In this document: positions 1-9,700 of the stretch, piece after piece | Layout: every line of letters begins with the position of its first letter | Position numbering within the stretch: the stretch's first letter is position 1 | Origin: Moniliella sp. 'wahieum' | Taxonomy: Eukaryota > Basidiomycota > Moniliellomycetes > Moniliellales > Moniliellaceae | Length of the DNA stretch: 64,000 bases | Direction: 5' to 3' | Assembly: GCA_003971905.1 (NCBI GenBank) | Contig: RSEE01000018.1 | Coordinates: 434,001-498,000 of the forward strand | Translations under genes and position numbers: made by a program | Notes under the pieces: model-generated | Databases searched by the model: none | What the model saw: only the letters and a program-made list of their open reading frames with translations | Told to the model about the DNA's origin: nothing

Positions 1-1811
1 TGCAGGTGAGGACTGCGACGGGGTGGGTTCCATGCACTCAAGATCCCAAGCCAGAACCAGTTGCACCGTGCCAACTTTCTGACCAGATGAAAGCTCGTCG
101 TCTCCCTCCGACACCTTGTTGTACGATTGGGGAAGCATTGGTTCATTGGCCACGACGAATTCTTGGATCAGCGAGATGCCAGCAACGGCCATTGCGAGGG
201 CAGCGCGTTCGCTTGGTTCTTTGCCAAACGTTGCTGATTCATTGGGCTTCTGGTAGTTGACGGGATGGTTCCGACTCAACAAGTCGGCCCAAAAGTCGGT
301 GGCAAAGGGGGCATAGTGCATGTAGGAATACTGAGGAGCTCCTTCCCCTGCCTTGTCCGTGGTCGACTGAGTGGAGATGTGCCTTGGATGATCCAGGGGC
401 TCAATGAGAGAAAGAATGCGTTTGCCGTGGGAAAAGACAGTGGTAACGGATGTGAGCCGGCGCGAATCGGTGCTGCTGATAGTCAGCTGGGTGCTGAACT
501 GGTCGAAGTCAGAGAAAAACGTCGGCCTGCGGGATGCTGAGGGGGGCGTAGATGTGAAGGAAGGGGCAAGACATTCGGTCGAACATGTGGAGCAACTGGG
601 GAAACCGGACTTGGCCCAAATGTATTGTGTCGATACTCTTGCTCCCGCCAATCAGGCTGGTGCAGGGAACAGCACCGGGATCCATGGTAGTGTACATGTG
701 CCGGTCCTCACTGTCGCTGCAGTGAACCCACATGGAAAAGCTCGAGGGGATCATGTTTGGCATTTGGTCCGGCGTGGGAGGCGCAGTGAGGGTAGGGTCC
801 GTAAAACGAGTAACGTTGCCCTTGATCGTTTCGGTCGCGTTTTCCCAGCCCGGAACACCATATGGGCCACTCAGGCCGCCGTACCCTGAACTAGCCAGCG
901 TAAGAGCATATATCCCATCCACCCGCCGGTACATAGAAGTCATCTTCGGAACGTGGTTCGGCGATGAGGTGCAGAAACTCAACGTCATCTTTACGTACAT
1001 TCTTGAGGACTTGGATGTGGCTCGACACCTGCTTGCGTGTGCGTTGTTTGCCCGTCTTGCGATGAATATAGTCAGCAATGAGCTCGTTGCGCCCACAGGC
1101 CTTGCCATGCACCAACACTTTGCGTCTCCCAAGTTTGGGGATGAATCGAAGCGCTGGTAAATATAAAATAAAGGTCAATGGTGAGTCTACAAAAGACAGC
1201 GGAGAAACACTCTGTTCGTTACTTACCCTCCCAAAACGCCACTTCAACATCGTCAGGCCATACATCCGTGTTCTTCGCAATCGTACCCTTGTGGACGCTG
1301 ACTTAATAGGGGTACTATTAGGCGTCGTTTGGTCCGGCAGATTAGGTTGCGAAGGTGGAACGGTAGAGCCCCCCTCAGAAGTAGTAGGATCCACTTGGGT
1401 GGATGGCGCAGGGTCAGGGGCAGGAGGGGGGTGCTTGGATCAGGGTCGGCTTTTCCGTCGGGGGGTTGGAGAGATGATGTGGATGAGCTGACCGTGGGGG
1501 CGAAGGCATCTTCCAAGCTGCTGGTGCTGGTACTGGGAGTGACCCCTGCCGTATCGACGGAAGCATGGGTGCGCCGGCGCTTATGGGTCGTGGCAGCCCG
1601 CATAGTCAGGTCGGGGTCGAGGCTGAGGTCGAGCTGAGTGGCCGGAGCGGCCGGGGCGTCCGGCACAGCTTCCTGGGTAAGGGCAGACGAGGGAGAAGGC
1701 GATATGTGGGCAGCAAGGCAGAAAGGAGGTCCTGGGGCGTGGCCGCTGTGCAGGCGGCGCAGAAGCTGTGGTTGCAGCGGGATCCGATGACGGCAGCCAC
1801 GGTTCAGGCAT
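1..1811 (-). CDS. TEA/ATTS-domain transcription factor (AbaA/Tec1/TEF-1 family), 3' end cut by window edge
   Basis: Sequence-specific nuclear DNA-binding protein; in fungi TEA factors such as Tec1 and AbaA control filamentation or conidiation. The TEA domain is read on the minus strand from about 1290 to 1000, split by an intron at 1154-1226 (GTAAGT donor, CAG acceptor). Visible blocks are [14 protein letters not shown], then [19 protein letters not shown] and the recognition helix [11 protein letters not shown], an almost exact match to the family. Downstream comes a divergent C-terminal region (a FSMWV block near 730) in two other frames, with short introns or frame breaks near 920 and 550; the last frame stays open to base 1. 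Upstream is a Ser/Pro-rich leader; the ATG at 1809-1811 is a plausible start, but the joins between 1300 and 1811 are unresolved. Family assignment is firm; orthology to Tec1 versus AbaA is not. Confidence 0.85.
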
Positions 1812-2488
1812 AGCAGCGGCAGGCGGGGGGCTGGGAAAAGGGAGCGTTGGCGGTGAACGCTGAACGTTGGCAGTGCCGTGGGGGAGAGGGGAGGCGTAAG
1901 ACGACGAGCCACGAGAGGGAAGCGATGGAGGTGGAGCAGAGGAGGCAGGGGAGGTACACAGAGAGGGGACCGCAGACGGAGCAGACGGGGGAGGGGGCAG
2001 AGAAGGAGCGGTTATTAATTATTGCTGCAATGGCCGAGCTGGGTTGTGCCGCTACTCCCTGCCGCCCAGTGCTGCACCCGCGCAGGCCAGCGCTCTGCGG
2101 CACCCGGCGACTATGCTGCGTGCATGAGGTCACCGGTCACCGATAGTGGGGAACGGGGGTCGATTGATCATATTGATGGCAGATGGCTGACCGGCATCCC
2201 TATATCCACACCGCACCCGAGTTGCAGCGGGTGAATATGGTGAATGGTGTCCAAGAGGAAAGCACGGCGCCACTTTGGGTACCCGGTAGCAGCGGCCAGT
2301 GTCCTGGTGGCTGGAGGCGAGCCGGTGGTGACCGATGATCGATGATCCGGTGAAATATGGTACGATGAGGTCGATGATGTGGATGATGCGCGACGCGTGA
2401 CGTGTGATATACGATACAATTGTCTCTGGTGTGGGACGCGTGGCGCGCGACCGGTACGTGTAGCTGCCCCGCAGGGTGCAGTCTGAGA

Positions 2489-2625
2489 TCTGTTGAGATC
2501 TAAGATCTGGATCTGACCTCCATCTGGCCTTCCCTGTGCCTTCCCTCTTGAAGCTCTTGAAGAGCTTGCTTGACACTCCTGAAGCTCTTGAAGCTTGAAG
2601 CTCTTGAAGACGAAGAAGCTGCAAT
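2489..2625. repeat. AGATCT- and AAGCTC/AAGCTT-rich degenerate repeat
   Basis: AGATCT occurs several times in 2489-2515. It is followed at 2540-2615 by alternating GAAGCTCTT and GAAGCTT units, an imperfect relative of the cleaner AAGCTT array at 2839. Confidence 0.7.
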
Positions 2626-2820
2626 TGCCAACGCCACTTTCAGGCCTAAGCGTCACAGGCCACAGTAACCTATCGACATCCTGCATTGCTTATTGTTTTT
2701 TGCTACCAATCGGTCTGCCTTTGATTAGAGCCAACAACGGTCACGTCGTCACTAGTCAGTAACCAAGAGCTGAAGACGGAGCCTCAGTCTGAGCCTGAGC
2801 GCTCAGGCCGAGGGTTCGTC

Positions 2821-2891
2821 GTGACGCGTGACGCGTGTGAAGCTTGAAGCTTGAAGCTTGAAGCTTGAAGCTTGAAGCTTGAAGCTTGAAG
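2821..2891. repeat. Period-7 palindromic array: ACGCGTG then AAGCTTG
   Basis: Bases 2821-2837 hold about 2.4 units of GTGACGC (palindrome ACGCGT plus G). They run directly into 2839-2891, about 7.5 perfect units of GAAGCTT (palindrome AAGCTT plus G). Both subarrays have period 7 and no interruption. Confidence 0.95.
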
Positions 2892-2927
2892 AACGGGAAC
2901 GTTCACAAGCTCAACGTTCAAACGTTC

Positions 2928-3003
2928 ACACAGTCACTAGTCACTAGCTCTTGTATCACTAGCAACTAGCCACTCTAGTGACTAGTCCCCTAGTCCTAGT
3001 CAT
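2928..3003. repeat. ACTAGTC degenerate period-7 array
   Basis: Repeated ACTAGT palindromes with a single C spacer at 2934-2949, then scattered CTAGTC/ACTAG variants to about 3003. Confidence 0.75.
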
Positions 3004-4016
3004 GTGTTCCCGTTTAACAATGGTCGAACGCAGTACAGAGCGTTTGAATCAATCGAATCGATGAATGGAAATGGGCATACATACTAATTGATCATTGAAT
3101 ATGGATCGGATCCTCGATAATAGCGGAAATGGACCATGGTGCATGTGGAAGAGCACGCATGTGACGCGCTGGTACGGTAGTAGGTACATGGCGCAGACAG
3201 GCAATGGCCCGTCGACCCCTGCGCGTTGCGCGTTGCGTTCATGCACATTGGACCCAGCCGGCTGTTCCAGCGCAAAGCTTAAAGCTTAACGCCTAGCACT
3301 GAAACGTAAGCTTTCAGGCCTAAGGCCTAAAGCCTAACCGGTACCCTTCCAATTTAACATTTTTAAAGCTCACCAATCGTGTCAGGATGCAGGACCACAG
3401 TACAGTACCAGTACCAGTACTCCGTGCCAATATTCAATCGACATCGATCAGGTGGAAGTTATCCTGGGATCTCATCGATCTCATCCTATACATCCTATCT
3501 CAGTCCGATCATCGATCATCGGTACTTCGGGGTACAAAACATGTTACAATCATTCATCGACATCATCGATCATCAATAGTATGGAGTGTCTCACGTTCAG
3601 TACGTAGTTCAGTGTTCAACGTTCACGCGTTCACGCGTTCACGTTCAGTAGTCAATTTGAGTACTCAGTTACTCAACTCTTCAACACACCCAACGTTCAA
3701 TACGTTCAATGTTCAACCTCAGTGCTCCTCGGTACTCGATACTCTGTATACTCAACCTCAGGCCTCAACATCAGTCCTCACGATATACCCAACTCAGTAA
3801 CTAGCTTGACTCGTAAATCGTCATGGATCTTGAGGGCCTCAGGCTGAGGACCGTACCAGTGTCGGTACACCAAGTACTCGTATAATACACAACACCCGTA
3901 CACCCAGTATTCAGTGGCCTGGGCCTGACCCTCAGGCCTCAGGCTGAGGCCTCAGGCCCTCAGGGAGGGGATTTGAACTTTGGGCCTGTGCAAAGAAGGC
4001 TGGAAGCTGGACTATC

Positions 4017-4051
4017 GGTCACCGGTCACCGGTCACCGGTCACCGGTCACC
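4017..4051. repeat. (GGTCACC)5 perfect period-7 array
   Basis: Five exact units of GGTCACC. Read out of phase it is the palindrome ACCGGT plus C. Every unit has one dyad centred between bases (CCGG) and one centred on a base (GGT-C-ACC). There are no unique spacers. Confidence 0.97.
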
Positions 4052-4195
4052 AGCGAATGATCAGGCAATCATTTAATGACGCATGAAGCGCTCAGACTTA
4101 GCGCGCGGGATCCAGTCCAGCAGTATACTGACGGAGATGTACTGCTAGTCCACAACTTTTTTGTTTGAATTCCTTTTGAGGCTCAGGCTCAGCGC

Positions 4196-4475
4196 TCAGG
4201 TTGGGTACTCAGGTACTCAGTACTCAGTGGGTACTCGTCTGAGAGATCTGAGATCTGAGGCCCTGAGGGCCCGAGGCCTGAGGCCTGAGGCACAAGGCGC
4301 TCAGCTGCTCAGGCCTCAGGCTGAGGACTCTCAGTCCGAGTAGTCACGTCGTCACAATCATTGTGAGTTGTGAGCATGGTAACCCGGTAACGCCTGGTAA
4401 CGCGTAACGCGTACGTTTACCTAGTTCCGTTCCTAGTTAGTTACTAGTTACTAGTTACTAGTAACTGTCGTGACG
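4196..4475. repeat. Mosaic of period-7 palindromic arrays (AGTACTC, AGATCTG, AGGCCTG, ACGCGTA, ACTAGTT)
   Basis: Within 280 bases the repeated palindrome changes at least five times: AGTACT plus C at 4204-4228, AGATCT plus G at 4242-4258, AGGCCT plus G at 4271-4292, ACGCGT plus A at about 4398-4412, ACTAGT plus T at 4440-4464. Spacing stays at seven bases in each block. Confidence 0.9.
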
Positions 4476-4526
4476 CGTGACCGTGATGCATGGACTATAT
4501 TCGCCGTCTTAATCATCCCACATACT

Positions 4527-4590
4527 CTGTAACCGACAGAGCTTAAGGCTGGGACGAAGAAGAACGCTGCGCCTAAACCGACCAGCCTTT
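4527..4590 (-). mobile_element. Dispersed repeat, short 3' fragment
   Basis: Minus-strand sequence matches the common 3' end of the family (GGTTTAGGCG..AGCCTTAAGCTCTGTC) also seen at 6222-6310, 7050-7100, 8885-8945, 12675-12730 and 28608-28650. Only the terminal 60 bases or so are present. Confidence 0.6.
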
Positions 4591-5499
4591 CCTGCTTGTG
4601 GAAGCGGGTCGGGGTGGTGGTGGGGACCGTCGCTTGTGGACGTTGAAGGAATTCGTGGGCGCAGTGGGGAGTCGGAGGGAGGGAAGAAGAGCAAGAAAAG
4701 GGGACAAGGGATTGATCGTAATATATGTAGGGGCAAGGAGGCTAGATCTCTAGCTCTCTCTCCACATCTGGGGTACGCGCGTGTGGCAGGCGAATGATGC
4801 TGTAGTCTTAGATCTTAATACAAGTGGGTCGGAACCCTGGCATTGGTCAACCCCAAAAAGCTCTATATCATAGCGCTGAAGCTATGAAGGAGGTCAAAAT
4901 AAACCCCCGGAACGGAGCCCATGCGCTTTCCATTGCAAGTCGCAACAGGTCAGCCCGTGTGTTTTACATGCTTGCCAGTTTCTGCCGCCACTACGAATGA
5001 GCTGCGCACACTATCGGCTTCAAGCTTCAACAGATTCATGATTTCCACGGCTCCTTCGTATCGAGTACCTTCCTTCGTATCCACTTTTTGCAGCTTTCAA
5101 CCCAACGTCAGGCCTGAACGGCTCTGAACGTTGAACTTTGAACGTTGAACTACTCTATCGACGATTCTCTCCACTATACATTTCTGCGGAGGCAAGTGAT
5201 TACAGTGGCTACTCTTTTGGTATAGCTATCTGCATATAGGCCTACGCTTCTTCGACGCAGCATATTAGTAGCTGGCAAAAACGCAAAACCAGGGACCAAT
5301 ATTCTATTCGTGGAACCTACGCCTTTTCTCTCAAAGCAATATTGAGACGCTCGCTCCTTTTGCTATTCACGCGCTCATCGCCTCTGCCCCACATTCTCCA
5401 AGCCAAGCCTTCTGTACGCGTCACCAGTCCTAGTCATTCTTCAAGTCACCTGATGCACCTGTTGCATGGTAACCTAGTTTTCCTCTGTTCGTGTGACAT

Positions 5500-5536
5500 G
5501 TGACATGTGATATATGATATGTGACATGTGACAAGC
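5500..5536. repeat. ACATGTG period-7 array
   Basis: Units of GTGACAT (palindrome ACATGT plus G) with one mutated central stretch (GATATATGATAT) between two clean ends. Confidence 0.85.
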
Positions 5537-5838
5537 GTCCACTTTATATATTCAGTAGTGCTGCCATCTGCATCACCAGGCCCCAGGCCGGACCGGGACC
5601 GGAGAGTCCAGTCAGAGACCAGGGGGTGGTACGATTATTCATGTCGATGAGAGGAAAAGCAGCAGGCCGTGGACATTTGACTTAGACCAAAAAAGGTGGC
5701 TTATTAAAAAGAGGGACAACACAGAAGAAGAGCAACACCTTTGTCTCCAGGGAATCGGAGAGTGTGCGAGACACGGGAGCCTGTGTGCCTTAGTGGTAAT
5801 TGGAGTGGGATGCAGTAGGACACAATCTAAGGGTAAGC

Positions 5839-5894
5839 GGTAACCGGTAACCGGTAATCGATCCGTAATCGAGTATCGAGTACTGAGTACTGAC
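5839..5894. repeat. ACCGGTA array running into ATCGAG/AGTACTG units
   Basis: GGTAACC repeats at 5839-5857 (palindrome ACCGGT plus A), then ATCGA- and AGTACTG-containing units to 5894. Confidence 0.85.
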
Positions 5895-6189
5895 TGCCAA
5901 ATGGAGAAGTATGAGACCGATGAAACGTGTGAGACGTGTACGATGGCTCGGAAGAAGACGTTGTATCATCCGATTAAATCTGTGGGACGCATCCCGTATA
6001 TGCGTCTTTTAATAGGCCCCATTATCCGTCCAAATTGCTGTTCCGATGGAAAACAAGGTCAAGATACTATATGGGTCATCTCCTCCAATGGGCCAAATGT
6101 ACTGCCACACCACACCACCTCTCCTCTTTGCTGGCTTCTTGGATCTCTCCCTTTTGCTTCTCTCACGCCCTTGTCCTGAAGCCCTCTAG

Positions 6190-6325
6190 GATCCGATTGG
6201 CATAGATAGTATTCACTGACCTTGGTGGCGCTTCCAAGTAACCCCCGCAAGATGAACGGTTCGGTTTAGACGTAGCGTTTCCCCTGTCCCACAGCCTTAG
6301 GCTCTCTGTCAATGAAATGGACGCG
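6190..6325 (+). mobile_element. Dispersed repeat, 3' fragment
   Basis: Plus-strand copy beginning near CTTGGTGGCGCTTCCAAG and ending with the CTGTCAATGA terminus shared by the family. It closely parallels 12645-12740 (same orientation) and the reverse complement of 8880-8985. Confidence 0.65.
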
Positions 6326-6413
6326 GTCTAGAGAAAGAACCTCAATCTCATTGACGGCCAATCCTTATCGACATTCACTATCATTATTCGAGTCGCGATC
6401 ATATAAGCACTGG

Positions 6414-6442
6414 TCATCAGGGTCATGAAATGACCCTGATGA
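6414..6442. other. Perfect 13-bp inverted repeat with 3-base loop
   Basis: Arms TCATCAGGGTCAT (6414-6426) and ATGACCCTGATGA (6430-6442) separated by GAA. It is perfect across all 13 pairs and sits between repeat elements, not next to a recognised gene end. Confidence 0.9.
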
Positions 6443-6749
6443 TGCAATGATGGTTGTACCACTGTGCTGTGTACTGAGTGTCGACTACTTATCAGTGCAT
6501 TTAGTATTTAGCCTCTCACCGGTCACCAGACGCGGCTCGTCGCGCTCATCGTGCGTTTGTGGCTACTGAGGGCCCCTTCACTTCTCCCTCCCGAAGCCTG
6601 TATATAGGAGCTCCGAGATGTTCTCGCGCTTTTATTTTCTGAGTGGGGCCCCCGGGCTTATACCCCCACGCACCACCAACCGCTATAGGGCAATACCACC
6701 ACCCTCAAGAGGGCTCTCAGAATCTCATATCCCAGGTTACTTTCATGAA

Positions 6750-6885
6750 GCTTGAAGGACCTCAAGCTTCAAGCTTCAGGCATCGGCTTCGAGAACTATA
6801 AGCTTCAAGCTTCAAGCCCTTCAAGCTCTTCAAGCTTCAAGCCCTTCAAGCTCTTCAAGCTTCAAGCCCTTCAATCTTGGAGCTA
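6750..6885. repeat. AAGCTTC array with CCCTTCAAGCTCTTC higher-order unit
   Basis: Multiple CAAGCTT units (palindrome AAGCTT plus C). From about 6805 to 6872 a longer unit, CTTCAAGCTTCAAGCCCTTCAAGCT, repeats about three times, so two periodicities are superimposed. Confidence 0.9.
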
Positions 6886-7034
6886 GCTTGAAGGGTCAGA
6901 ACCCAGATCTCAGGCTATAGGCCGGTCAGGTCATCATGCATAGGTCTCAGGACCCCATTTACCAGTTACCGGTTACCCACCTTCCTCCCTTAATTTTCAG
7001 TCCACAAAAGAAGCATCTGTAGCTGTATCTCCCT

Positions 7035-7100
7035 TGTGCATCCATATCATTGACAGAGCTTAAGGCTGGGACAGGGAAACGCTACACCGACCCGGAGGAC
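7035..7100 (-). mobile_element. Dispersed repeat, short 3' fragment
   Basis: Reads GTCGGTGTAGCGTTTCCC then CAGCCTTAAGCTCTGTCAATG on the minus strand. This is the same terminus as the longer copies at 8880 and 12730, including the CATATGGATGCA-type tail. Confidence 0.6.
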
Positions 7101-7152
7101 CATGTGAGTTGCAAATTACACAAAGAGTTGCGCGTCTACACGTCTACGTTCC

Positions 7153-7245
7153 CGTAACGCGTAACGCGTAACGCTTGGTGCATGCAATGGTGTGCGTGAC
7201 GCGTGACGGTGTCTTACTAGCACTCGCGTCACGCGTCACTAGTCA
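7153..7245. repeat. ACGCGTA / ACGCGTC period-7 units
   Basis: Three units of AACGCGT at 7153-7174, followed by GTGACGC, TCACGCG and CACTAGT variants up to 7245. Confidence 0.85.
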
Positions 7246-7764
7246 CTGTTAACGCGCTGACGGGACAACATCGAATACTGACAATGGCAGAGTGCAAAAC
7301 ACTCTCAACGTTCAAAACACTCTCCCGAAGAGGGTTTTGGTGTGTCCCTTTAGCTTACAAGTAACGCGTATAATGCGCGTAATTGAACACCGTCCTTCGG
7401 GATATACTTCCTGCTACCGCTTATCCCCTCATTAATCATCACATGTCGCATGCATTATTGCCAAAACTTCCTCAGACTGTTGCTGTGTGGATGACGCCGA
7501 TATGATAATAGTAGCCTGTGGGAGTAGTGACATCATTGAAGCAACAGTCGCATTTAGTGATATCAAATGACCGACAACAGCGGCTCAGGCAGGCGATCAT
7601 ACGCAATGACTATAGTGACTGCAGGATCTCATCGCCAAGCCCGGGGCCGACGCGGTATTTGTTTAGATGCTCGAGGACTGCGTGATAGCTCGGTGACGGT
7701 CATTAGATCGATCCGAAAGTCCAGAGCCGCGTAAGGGGGGATGTACATGTAACCGCGGGAATTC

Positions 7765-7810
7765 GAAAGGGATAGAAAGATGAGTTTTTCAGAGTATCTT
7801 TCTATCTTTC
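7765..7810. other. Imperfect inverted repeat (stem-loop potential)
   Basis: GAAAGGGATAGAAAGAT (7765-7781) can pair with ATCTTTCTATCTTTC (7796-7810) around a 14-base loop, with two unpaired G residues. The surrounding 7600-8100 has no recognised gene. Confidence 0.6.
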
Positions 7811-8129
7811 TTCCTCGCGGCGTTACAACGGTGGTTCTTTCGTCTTCCCCGGTCAAGCACCATGAGATTATAGGGTCACCCACCACACAACGGACGACTG
7901 TGTTGTTCCTATTTCCCTTTGTGGAGAGCGATACTAATTCTCTCCGGCCTCTCACTTGTATATATGTCCTTCCCGTCTCGTCCGCGCCAAGCCAATATTA
8001 AACCAGTGGAGTCGCCAGCAGGTCAGGAGCCTCTATTGGCGCTGCCATTCCCTTCCCGCCGGATGTAGCACGTGAGAATGAGAGAGGTACAATATAGATA
8101 GGCATGTTGTGAGCGACGGTGAACGTTGA

Positions 8130-8680
8130 ACCATCTCCAAGACTCATCATGAATCACCGACGACGGTTTTTCAGCCCCCATACAGGTTGTTGGCCATCTT
8201 TGTGGCATAGTATCCGTGCGTCGTCATGACCAAGGGAAATAAAGCTTGACGACTCTTCAGTGTGCCCCAGTGGTGCTTGACGTTCTTGTCGGATTTCACT
8301 TGTTCCAAAAGTCATCGAAGTAAGTAACTAACGTTATTGTACCGGCATTCCAAAAGGCGTTATGGTTCCCTCGTGTACCACCTTCCGGTACGCAATCGTC
8401 GCCTCGAGTCCTTTGTGCCCGGATCATGCACAATTAAGATATGGTTCACTCCTATTCCTGATCCTCCAAAGGCTCTAGGTCCCAACATCACTCGATCGCT
8501 ATATATTTCTGTGATGTACGCCTCAGCGCCTGTTGCCCATGCCTCTCGTCTCTCGTCTTCCTCTGAACCGTAGACTCGATATATTGTACATATGAGTGTC
8601 CGTGTTGATGAGCACGTGTGTAACTGTGGGGGCGGTGTGAAAAGGTGAATCATGAGATGGAATAAAACTGTAGACAACGG
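8130..8680 (-). mobile_element. Dispersed repeat, internal fragment with decayed coding sequence
   Basis: On the minus strand, 8680 to 8130 parallels 9640 to 9140 of the neighbouring copy: both carry a GGSGIGV/GGSGMGV-like peptide followed by an Arg-rich block ending GRWY or GEWY, then a shared CGTCGTCA-type segment. Frames are broken, so the copy is not functional. The element class is unknown. Confidence 0.55.
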
Positions 8681-8879
8681 AACGGGGGAGAGTGGACAAT
8701 GGGACGATGGAGCAGTGGCCCAGCGCCCAATATAAGCCGGACCGTGGGCCCTATGGTCTGCTATTAGTTTACTATCTCAGAAAGGCGTGTAGTATTGAGC
8801 GGTGGAAATGTTCGGAATATCTCGCTGGAGCTGGACCGAAGAAGCCAAAAAGAAAATGACTTTTTTGCTACTCTCTGCA

Positions 8880-9700
8880 TCCATATATCATTGACAGTAG
8901 AGCTTAGGCTGGAAAGGGGAAACGCTACGCCTAAACCGACCCGTTCATCGTGCGGGTTGTTACTTGGAAGCGCCACCCCTGTTAAGGAACCAGGGGGATC
9001 GCCAGGATATCAGGGCATTCTGGTTCTCGCCATCCGGTCCCTTACCCTAAGAAGCGCGTGTGGACACGAATGACGTGGTTGACATCCGAGCGAGGAACCA
9101 TTTCCATTATAGACTGAGTAGCCAAATCCTTCCAATGCGCAAACATCTTGCCTGCTGTCTGGTGCCGTAGTATCCTCGCGTCGTCAAAACCAGGGGGGAA
9201 AACGGTTCTTGAGTGCGTTCCTGTACTTGGCGTTCTTGTCACATTCTGATTTTGCTCCATCAGCAACCGAAGCAGCTCCTTCTCCCGGCGTTCCAAAGGC
9301 GTCACAGTGTCTCATGTACCACTCTCCCGTACGCGCTCTGCGCCTCCTGCGATCCTGGGCCGCGCAGCGTGTAGTAGTTACCCCCATTCCGGATCCTCCA
9401 ATTGCTCCGGGCCTCATCACCGGTATAGTCGGTGCGCAGTGCCCTCCGCCCGCGCCTCGACCCATCCTCTTCCTCCACAGGAGGTTCGTTCCGGACGTGG
9501 GTGTCGGGATGGAGCACACGAGCTGGAGAATGGGCTCCCGCACTGCCTCATGCAGCGCACTATAAACTTGGCCGGGGAGCGGGTGCAAGCCATGATGTGC
9601 TCCAGCGAGGACATAACGCCGCACTTGCACATGCTGCGCGTGGAGCGGCACAGCGTGCGGAGCTGGAGACCAACCTGAACCTGTTGGTCAGAGAGCTTGA
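8880..9700 (-). mobile_element. Dispersed repeat, longest copy, with zinc-knuckle-like coding remnant
   Basis: Reads on the minus strand from about 9700 down to the shared 3' terminus at 8880. Near 9640-9590 it encodes CKCGVMSSLEHIMAC, a Cys-His arrangement resembling the C-terminal zinc finger of many non-LTR retrotransposon reverse transcriptases. That comparison is by eye and tentative. Further down are the GGSGMGV block and an 87-codon frame (9305-9042) with a Leu/Glu-rich start. Bases 8880-9310 are repeated in inverted orientation at 12310-12770. No RT catalytic motif was found upstream. Confidence 0.55.

Larger units (their letters stand above)
1812..7600. other. Gene-free, repeat-rich intergenic island
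   Basis: No reading frame here shows a recognisable domain or convincing codon structure. The stretch is dominated by short tandem and mirrored palindromic repeats, entered separately below, plus three short pieces of a dispersed repeat (4527-4590, 6190-6325, 7035-7100). The longest ORFs are under 175 codons and antisense to simple repeats. Promoter sequence of the TEA factor would lie in the first few hundred bases (an AT-rich block is at about 2012-2026). Confidence 0.7.

Noticed and set aside
4017-4051. Short regular repeats suggesting a CRISPR array
   Set aside because: Units are contiguous 7-mers with no unique spacers, and the genome is eukaryotic.
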